Part shown: piece by piece, positions 4,024 to 8,299 of the stretch | How positions within the stretch are numbered: the first letter of the stretch is position 1 | How the letters are laid out: each line of letters begins with the position of its first letter | NCBI GenBank assembly: GCA_910577355.1 | Contig: CAJTMY010000064.1 | Coordinates: 1 to 8,299, forward strand | Reading direction: 5' to 3' | Source of the DNA: an uncultured Muribaculaceae bacterium | GTDB lineage: Bacteria > Bacteroidota > Bacteroidia > Bacteroidales > Muribaculaceae | Length of the DNA: 8,299 nt | Made by a program: the position numbers and the translations under genes | The notes under the pieces: model-generated | The model's database searches: none | Seen by the model: only the letters and a program-made list of their open reading frames with translations | Told to the model about the DNA's origin: nothing

Positions 4024-4779
4024 ATGGACAAAAACCAACCGCGCTGGACTGAAATCGAGCACCTGCCCGAATGGGACGAGGAGTTTTATGACGTGTACAC
4101 TGCCAAGAAATTCGGCAAGTGGGTGATGCTCAAAACGCTCAAGCCCGATCTCCGCGACAAGCCCGAGATGCAGGAGATGCTCGAGAAGGAATTTGATGTG
4201 CGATACAATCTCGCTCATCCCAATATCATCATGATCAACGATCTTGAGGATGTGCCGGGCATAGGCCGCTGTATCATCACCGACGATGTGTACGGCGACT
4301 CGCTGGCCAAGCTCATGCGCGAGGGCAAAGTGACGGCTGAGCATATCGCCAAGCTGCGCCATCAGCTCGTGGATGCCATGGAGTATATACAGAACAATCA
4401 TCTGGCTCACCATCCCCTGCGTCCCGAGAATATAATCTTCACCGAGAATATCGGCAATCTGAAACTGATCGACGTGGGATTCGAGCAGCGCAGCTCGCTC
4501 ACGCCCCGCGACACGGCCGAGGATATATACAACTATGGTCTGGTGGTGAAGCAGGCGCTCGACCGCAGCGGCATCGAGGATGCCACGCTGCGCCGGGTGG
4601 CCGAGCGTTGCATCGACCCCGATCCGAAGCGCCGCTACCGCTCGGTATACGATGTGCGCATGGCTCTCGCCAATCGTGCGGCCAACCGCGTGTATCTGTG
4701 GATTATCGCATTCCTTGTGGTGATGGTGGTGGTGCTCGTGCTGCTGTCGCTGTTTCCGATGAAGCCGGTAAATCCGTGA
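4024..4779 (+). CDS. Tail-anchored protein-kinase-fold protein, probable pseudokinase
   Basis: The 251-residue product has the Hanks-kinase layout with degraded motifs. Residues 34-37 (VMLK) match the VAIK strand, with K37 as the ATP-contacting lysine. E54/E56 fits the helix-C glutamate, followed by HPNI at 65-68. The HRDLKPEN loop reads H129-H-P-L-R-P-E-N136, so the catalytic Asp is replaced by Pro131 and the loop Lys by Arg. The metal-binding DFG motif is D150-V-G. DIYNYG (167-172) matches the helix-F region, and DPDPKRRY (198-205) the C-lobe. No glycine-rich loop is present. Residues about 223-244 form one strongly hydrophobic helix, leaving the kinase-like domain in the cytoplasm and a very short C-terminus outside. 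It may bind nucleotide, but phosphotransfer looks unlikely. It is the first gene of a run leading into an acetyltransferase, lepB and a WbqC gene. Confidence 0.85.
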   Translation: MDKNQPRWTEIEHLPEWDEEFYDVYTAKKFGKWVMLKTLKPDLRDKPEMQEMLEKEFDVRYNLAHPNIIMINDLEDVPGIGRCIITDDVYGDSLAKLMREGKVTAEHIAKLRHQLVDAMEYIQNNHLAHHPLRPENIIFTENIGNLKLIDVGFEQRSSLTPRDTAEDIYNYGLVVKQALDRSGIEDATLRRVAERCIDPDPKRRYRSVYDVRMALANRAANRVYLWIIAFLVVMVVVLVLLSLFPMKPVNP

Positions 4780-4808
4780 TTGTGCCTGAATAAAAAGCAA
4801 ATATCTGC

Positions 4809-5939
4809 ATGTCTGTAACAGTAGAAGCTATAAAGCCCACGCGAGCCAATCTGAAGAAGTCTGTGAAGTTTGGCATCGATCTTTACCGTGGCAATGATTT
4901 TTTTGTGCCGCCGCTCGTATTGGATGAAATGGCGACATTGTCGCCCGAGAAGAATCCGGCATTCGAGCACTGTCGGGCGCAGTCGTTCATGGCTTATCGC
5001 GACGGCAAGCCCGTGGGGCGTATCACAGCCATAATCAACGATCTTGTGAATGCCAAGGAGGGCAGCAAGGCGATGCGTTTCGGCTGGGTCGACTTCATCG
5101 ATGATGCCGAGGTGGTCGACGCGTTGTTCAAGGCCGCCGAGGACTGGGGGCGCGCGCAGGGCTGCGTATCGGTCGTCGGGCCTATGGGCTTCTCCGACAT
5201 GGATCACGAAGGCATGCTCATCGAGGGCTTCGACGAGCCGGGCACCATGGCCACGATATACAACTATCCCTACTATCCAGAGCACATGCGCCGCATGGGA
5301 TTCGAGAAGGATGTCGACTGGGTGGAATACCGCATGAAGGTGCCCGACGCCATCCCCGACAAGTATATGCGCATAGCCGACATAGTGCGGCGCAAATACA
5401 AGCTGCGCAATATCAAGTTCACCTCACGAAAAAAAATCAAGGAACAGTACGGACTGGCGCTGTTCGAACTGATAAATGAGGCGTACAACGACCTCTACGG
5501 CTACTCGCCGCTCACCCGCCGCCAGATCGACTACTATATCAACGAGTATATCGGCATATTGCGCCTTGAGGACGTGAGCGTGGTGGTGGACGAGAACGAC
5601 ACACTTGTGGCCGTGGGCATATCGATGCCGTCGCTGTCGCAGGCCTTGCGGCGCGCACACGGTCGTTTCCTGCCTATGGGCTGGTATCATCTGCTGCGTG
5701 CTATCAAGGGGCATACCGATGTGGTAGACCTTATGCTCGTGGCTGTTAAGCCCGAGTATCAGAGCAAAGGGGTGAATGCACTGCTGTTCACCGACCTTAT
5801 CCCGGCATATATCGCCAACGGTTACAAATATGCCGAGTCGAATCTCGAACTCGAAGGCAACGAGAGCGTGCAGAAACAGTGGGAATATTTCGAGCGCCGG
5901 CAGCACCGCCGCCGCCGCGCATGGAAAAAAGAATTGTAA
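4809..5939 (+). CDS. Large GNAT-like N-acetyltransferase (YghO-like)
   Basis: The 376-residue product resembles a family of GNAT-related proteins common in Bacteroidota, similar to E. coli YghO. An N-terminal half with YRDGKPVGRITAIIN (63-77) looks like the beta-strand pair of a GNAT N-lobe. The C-terminal half carries a motif-A-like segment, DLMLVAVKPEYQSKGVNALL (307-326), in which Q318-S-K-G-V-N corresponds to the acetyl-CoA pyrophosphate-binding loop (Q/RxxGxG/A, with the last Gly replaced by Asn). The conserved-looking centre has VGPMGFSDMDHEGMLIEGFD (123-142). The last 14 residues are highly basic (RRQHRRRR). The substrate is unknown. It starts 29 bp after the kinase-like gene and ends 4 bp before lepB, so it is probably cotranscribed with both. 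It has no signal peptide or membrane helix and should be cytoplasmic. Confidence 0.82.
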   Translation: MSVTVEAIKPTRANLKKSVKFGIDLYRGNDFFVPPLVLDEMATLSPEKNPAFEHCRAQSFMAYRDGKPVGRITAIINDLVNAKEGSKAMRFGWVDFIDDAEVVDALFKAAEDWGRAQGCVSVVGPMGFSDMDHEGMLIEGFDEPGTMATIYNYPYYPEHMRRMGFEKDVDWVEYRMKVPDAIPDKYMRIADIVRRKYKLRNIKFTSRKKIKEQYGLALFELINEAYNDLYGYSPLTRRQIDYYINEYIGILRLEDVSVVVDENDTLVAVGISMPSLSQALRRAHGRFLPMGWYHLLRAIKGHTDVVDLMLVAVKPEYQSKGVNALLFTDLIPAYIANGYKYAESNLELEGNESVQKQWEYFERRQHRRRRAWKKEL

Positions 5940-5943
5940 TTCA

Positions 5944-7416
5944 ATGGCAAACAATAAATTCATAGACGATCTCAAGACCCGTATCGCCGCTGTCAAGACC
6001 TCGCGCTGGATACGATTCGGCATCGTGTCGCTTATATTCTTCGGATGGGTGGCCTGGATGGGCAACTGGTGGCTGGCTCTGCTGTGGCTGCTGCTGCTCG
6101 ACATATACATCACCGGCTACATTCCCTTCACATGGTGGAAAAAGAGCAAGAACAAGACCGTGCGCAGCGTGATGGGCTGGGTCGACGCTATTGTGTATGC
6201 TTTGATACTGGTATACTTTATATTCGCTTTCGTGGGTCAGAATTACCAGATACCGTCGAGCTCGCTCGAGAAGACCCTGCTCACCGGCGATTACCTGTGG
6301 GTAAACAAGGTGCTTTACGGCCCGCGCGTGCCCATGACTCCGGTGCATTTTCCGCTCGTGCATAACAGGATGCCCCTCATAGGCACCGACAGCTATCTCG
6401 ACAGCCCGTCGCTGTCCTATCGTCGCCTCAAAGGCATCCGCAATGTGGAGAGCGGCGATATCGTGGTGTTCAACTTCCCCGCCGGCGATACCGTGGCCAC
6501 ACGCTTCGAGGAGTCGCCCGAGTATTACTATCTGCTTGTGGAGAAGTATGGCCGTGAGCGCATAGCCAACGACCCCGCCACATTCGGCGAGATAAAATAC
6601 CGCCCGGTCGACCGCCGGCAGAACTTTGTGAAGCGCGCCGTGGGTCTGCCCGGCGAGCGCCTGCGCATATCGGGCGATACAATATACATCGACGGTAAAG
6701 CGCAAGCGTTGCCCGAGAGCGCGCAGTTCTCGTATGTAGTGGCCTCGTCGCGCCCGCTGAGCGCCGACGGCGATCTGCTGCACGAACTCGGCATCACCGC
6801 CGACGATGTACATCCCATAGAATTCAGCCCCGAGGAGCGCGGATATCTGTCGGCCTATCTGCCTGCCGCCGTCCGCTCGCCATATCTCTATATGATGCCG
6901 CTCACCCGACATATGATAGACGAACTCACAGCCCGCGGATATATCGACGGCCTGCGCAAGACCAACGACATATTCCCCACCAACGGCGCGCAGGCATTCC
7001 TGTTTCCGCAGCCACTGAGCGCCGAGTGGACACTGAGCGATTACGGCGGCGATGACGGTCTGCTGATACCGGCCAAGGGCATGACTGTGAAGCTCGACGT
7101 ATCAAACTGGTATATATACGAGCGCTGCATACGCAACTACGAGGGGCACACCGACGCCTGTCTCAACGAAGACGAAGGCGTCGTATATATCGGCGGCAAG
7201 CCGGCCGACAGTTATACATTCGGCATGGACTACTATTTCATGATGGGCGACAACCGCGACCTGTCGCAGGACTCGCGCTTCTGGGGATTCGTGCCGGAGG
7301 ATCACATCGTGGGTACACCTATGTTTGTGCTGATATCTTTCGACAAAGACCGCAGCATATTCAACGGCGGCATACGCTGGAACCGCATACTGCGCGATGC
7401 CAACCCCGACAAATGA
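5944..7416 (+). CDS. lepB: Signal peptidase I, S26 family
   Basis: The 490-residue product is a membrane-anchored serine protease that removes signal peptides from exported proteins. Hydrophobic helices lie at about 24-60 (one or two) and 81-98. Box B is PSSSLEKTL, with catalytic S107 followed by Leu where Met is more usual. The general-base lysine is K230 in FVKRAVGLPGE. Box E is GDNRDLSQDSRFWGFVP (435-451). Between K230 and box E are about 200 residues, longer than in E. coli LepB (324 aa overall), which fits the enlarged periplasmic domain of Bacteroidota LepB. I chose the ATG at 5944 because it follows the previous stop by 4 bp and gives the expected N-terminus. The frame is open 168 bp further upstream from an ATG at 5776, but that part overlaps the acetyltransferase gene in another frame. 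The 3' end overlaps the WbqC gene if that starts at 7397. Confidence 0.95.
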   Translation: MANNKFIDDLKTRIAAVKTSRWIRFGIVSLIFFGWVAWMGNWWLALLWLLLLDIYITGYIPFTWWKKSKNKTVRSVMGWVDAIVYALILVYFIFAFVGQNYQIPSSSLEKTLLTGDYLWVNKVLYGPRVPMTPVHFPLVHNRMPLIGTDSYLDSPSLSYRRLKGIRNVESGDIVVFNFPAGDTVATRFEESPEYYYLLVEKYGRERIANDPATFGEIKYRPVDRRQNFVKRAVGLPGERLRISGDTIYIDGKAQALPESAQFSYVVASSRPLSADGDLLHELGITADDVHPIEFSPEERGYLSAYLPAAVRSPYLYMMPLTRHMIDELTARGYIDGLRKTNDIFPTNGAQAFLFPQPLSAEWTLSDYGGDDGLLIPAKGMTVKLDVSNWYIYERCIRNYEGHTDACLNEDEGVVYIGGKPADSYTFGMDYYFMMGDNRDLSQDSRFWGFVPEDHIVGTPMFVLISFDKDRSIFNGGIRWNRILRDANPDK

Positions 7417-8035
7417 CATAGTGCTGCTGCCGCCGCGGCTCTTCGGTTCTGTTGGCTGGTATGCCGCTATGGCTACAGGCCGCCGGGCGGTGGTGGATAC
7501 AGCCATGCGCTACGACAAGCGCCAAAAGGCTGTGCACCGCTACGACATAGCCGATGTGCGCGGGCGTATGCAGCTCACCGTGCCGCTCGGCAAGCCCCAT
7601 GGCTGTCGGGGTGTGCCCACATGGGCCGATGCCGTGGTGTCATCGCACGACGAGTGGTGGCTGCGCCACCGTGTGACACTTGAATCGGCCTACGGCCGCA
7701 CCCCATACTTTGAATTCATCATCGACCGCTTCGACAGTGTGATATGCGACCCGGCGTCGTTGCCAGTACGGCCTACGGCCATCGACATCGCCCGCCGGGC
7801 CGACGAGGCTGTGCGCAGCGTGCTGAGCCTGCCCTATACCGTTGTTGAGTGGAAGCCGGTGACAGATACGGAAGCGGCGACGCTCGACCTTCGCCGGGCC
7901 GATTTCGATACGCCGTCGCAGCCGGCATATTGGCAGGTGCGCGCCCACAATCTGGGATTCATCGCCAATCTGTCGGTACTCGACCTTATCTTCAATCTCG
8001 GGTCAGAGTCGGGGCCGTATATCGCCGGACTGTAA
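7397..8035 (+). CDS. WbqC family protein
   Basis: The 212-residue product matches the WbqC-like family. It has an N-terminal LLPPRLFGSVGWYAAM, then YDKRQKAVHRYDIADVRGRMQLTVPLGKP (39-67), SSHDEWWLRHRVTLESAYGRTPYFEFI and a C-terminal LDLIFNLGSESGPYI. The family is named after a gene of a Pseudomonas O-antigen locus; its biochemical role is not settled. No signal peptide is present, so it is probably cytoplasmic. The ATG at 7397 overlaps the 3' end of lepB by 20 bp. A GTG at 7421, 5 bp after the lepB stop, would give a product eight residues shorter that begins right at the conserved LLPP segment, and it is a plausible alternative. Either way it is tightly linked to lepB, an arrangement I recall from other Bacteroidales. 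It appears to be the last gene of the run. Confidence 0.86.
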   Translation: MPTPTNDIVLLPPRLFGSVGWYAAMATGRRAVVDTAMRYDKRQKAVHRYDIADVRGRMQLTVPLGKPHGCRGVPTWADAVVSSHDEWWLRHRVTLESAYGRTPYFEFIIDRFDSVICDPASLPVRPTAIDIARRADEAVRSVLSLPYTVVEWKPVTDTEAATLDLRRADFDTPSQPAYWQVRAHNLGFIANLSVLDLIFNLGSESGPYIAGL

Positions 8036-8136
8036 TTTTGCATTAAAATTCCAACGAATCCGGTCACTGCATGGGTTATACAGGTGGCATTTGTTTGGAT
8101 ATTTGGATGTCTTTGTGATATTTTTTGTCTTTTTTA

Positions 8137-8167
8137 TTGACTTGTGATAAAATAATGACTAAATTTG
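8137..8167 (+). promoter_or_regulatory. Candidate Bacteroidota promoter, TTGA-N19-TAAATTTG
   Basis: TTGA at 8137-8140, a 19-bp spacer, then TAAATTTG at 8160-8167, a full match to TAnnTTTG. It lies in AT-rich DNA after the WbqC gene, where chance matches are more likely. It would drive whatever gene lies beyond the right edge. Confidence 0.35.
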
Positions 8168-8299
8168 TGAAGCGGATTTCGCCGATGAGTATTCCACGAT
8201 CGACGAGATTTGCGAGAACAATCATAATTTACAATTCATCCCCTTAAATAACGTGAGTTCGATAAAAATAATCAAAAGAGAGTCAACTGATTATCATAA
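8163..8299 (+). other. Open frame without a normal start, running off the window
   Basis: After an in-frame TAA at 8160-8162 the frame stays open for 45 codons to the window end and contains DEYSTIDEICENNHNLQF and then VSSIKIIKREST. It has no ATG, GTG or TTG near its beginning; a GTG lies at 8251. It could be a decayed gene remnant, a gene with its start at that GTG, or chance. The opposite strand also carries an open 49-codon frame (ATG complement near 8221), so neither can be called. The rest of 8036-8162 is AT-rich and holds only a weak AATTTT-GCATT-AAAATT dyad at 8034-8050. Confidence 0.2.

Noticed and set aside
3838..4800. A 320-codon minus-strand frame with a His-rich stretch opposite the kinase-like gene
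   Set aside because: The His run is simply the complement of the GTG/ATG codons of the membrane helix at 4720-4740. The sense strand encodes a recognisable kinase fold.
5776..5943. N-terminal extension of lepB from an upstream ATG
   Set aside because: It overlaps the acetyltransferase gene out of frame, and its translation does not look like a LepB N-terminus. The ATG at 5944 fits spacing and family.
5941..6912. A 323-codon minus-strand frame opposite lepB
   Set aside because: It is an antisense shadow; lepB on the plus strand carries all S26 motifs.
8155..8247. A 30-codon plus-strand frame starting ATG at 8155
   Set aside because: It is too short and basic without any family match, and it overlaps other open frames on both strands in AT-rich DNA.

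Overview
The window looks like a chromosomal segment of a gut-type Bacteroidales, possibly Muribaculaceae. The signs are a BspA-type leucine-rich-repeat protein whose C-terminus resembles a type IX secretion sorting domain, promoter boxes of the Bacteroidota form TAnnTTTG, no clear Shine-Dalgarno sequences, and a LepB plus WbqC-family gene pair. The taxonomy is inferred from these features; no marker gene is present.

Layout. Bases 1-55 look like one terminus of an IS21-family insertion sequence, cut by the window edge. Next come two plus-strand genes joined by an ATGA overlap: a 111-residue protein of unknown function (126-461) and a secreted BspA-like LRR protein (458-1528) built on six exact 69-bp repeats. 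A 921-bp gene-free stretch (1529-2449) then lies between the convergent 3' ends of the LRR gene and an outer-membrane FadL/OmpP1-family transporter gene (2450-3814, minus). This stretch is packed with inverted repeats. They include four GTAG-headed hairpins of REP type, two of them forming a head-to-head BIME-like pair, a 23-bp perfect inverted repeat, four short hairpins with a TAC/GTA loop, and dispersed copies of two other short words.

The fadL-like gene is divergent from a four-gene plus-strand run (4024-8035), and each side has its own TAATTTTG box. The run encodes a membrane-anchored protein-kinase-fold protein whose catalytic motifs have decayed (probable pseudokinase), a large GNAT-like acetyltransferase, signal peptidase I (LepB) and a WbqC-family protein. 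Spacings of 29 bp, 4 bp and a 20-bp overlap suggest one operon with a cell-envelope theme, though no biochemical link among the four is shown by sequence. The last 264 bp are AT-rich. They hold a promoter-like sequence and an open frame without a normal start codon that runs off the window.

Nothing here is a clear new multi-gene defence or mobile system. The points most worth a second look are the REP/BIME cluster, whose stems covary between copies, and the conserved-looking pseudokinase at the head of the lepB run.
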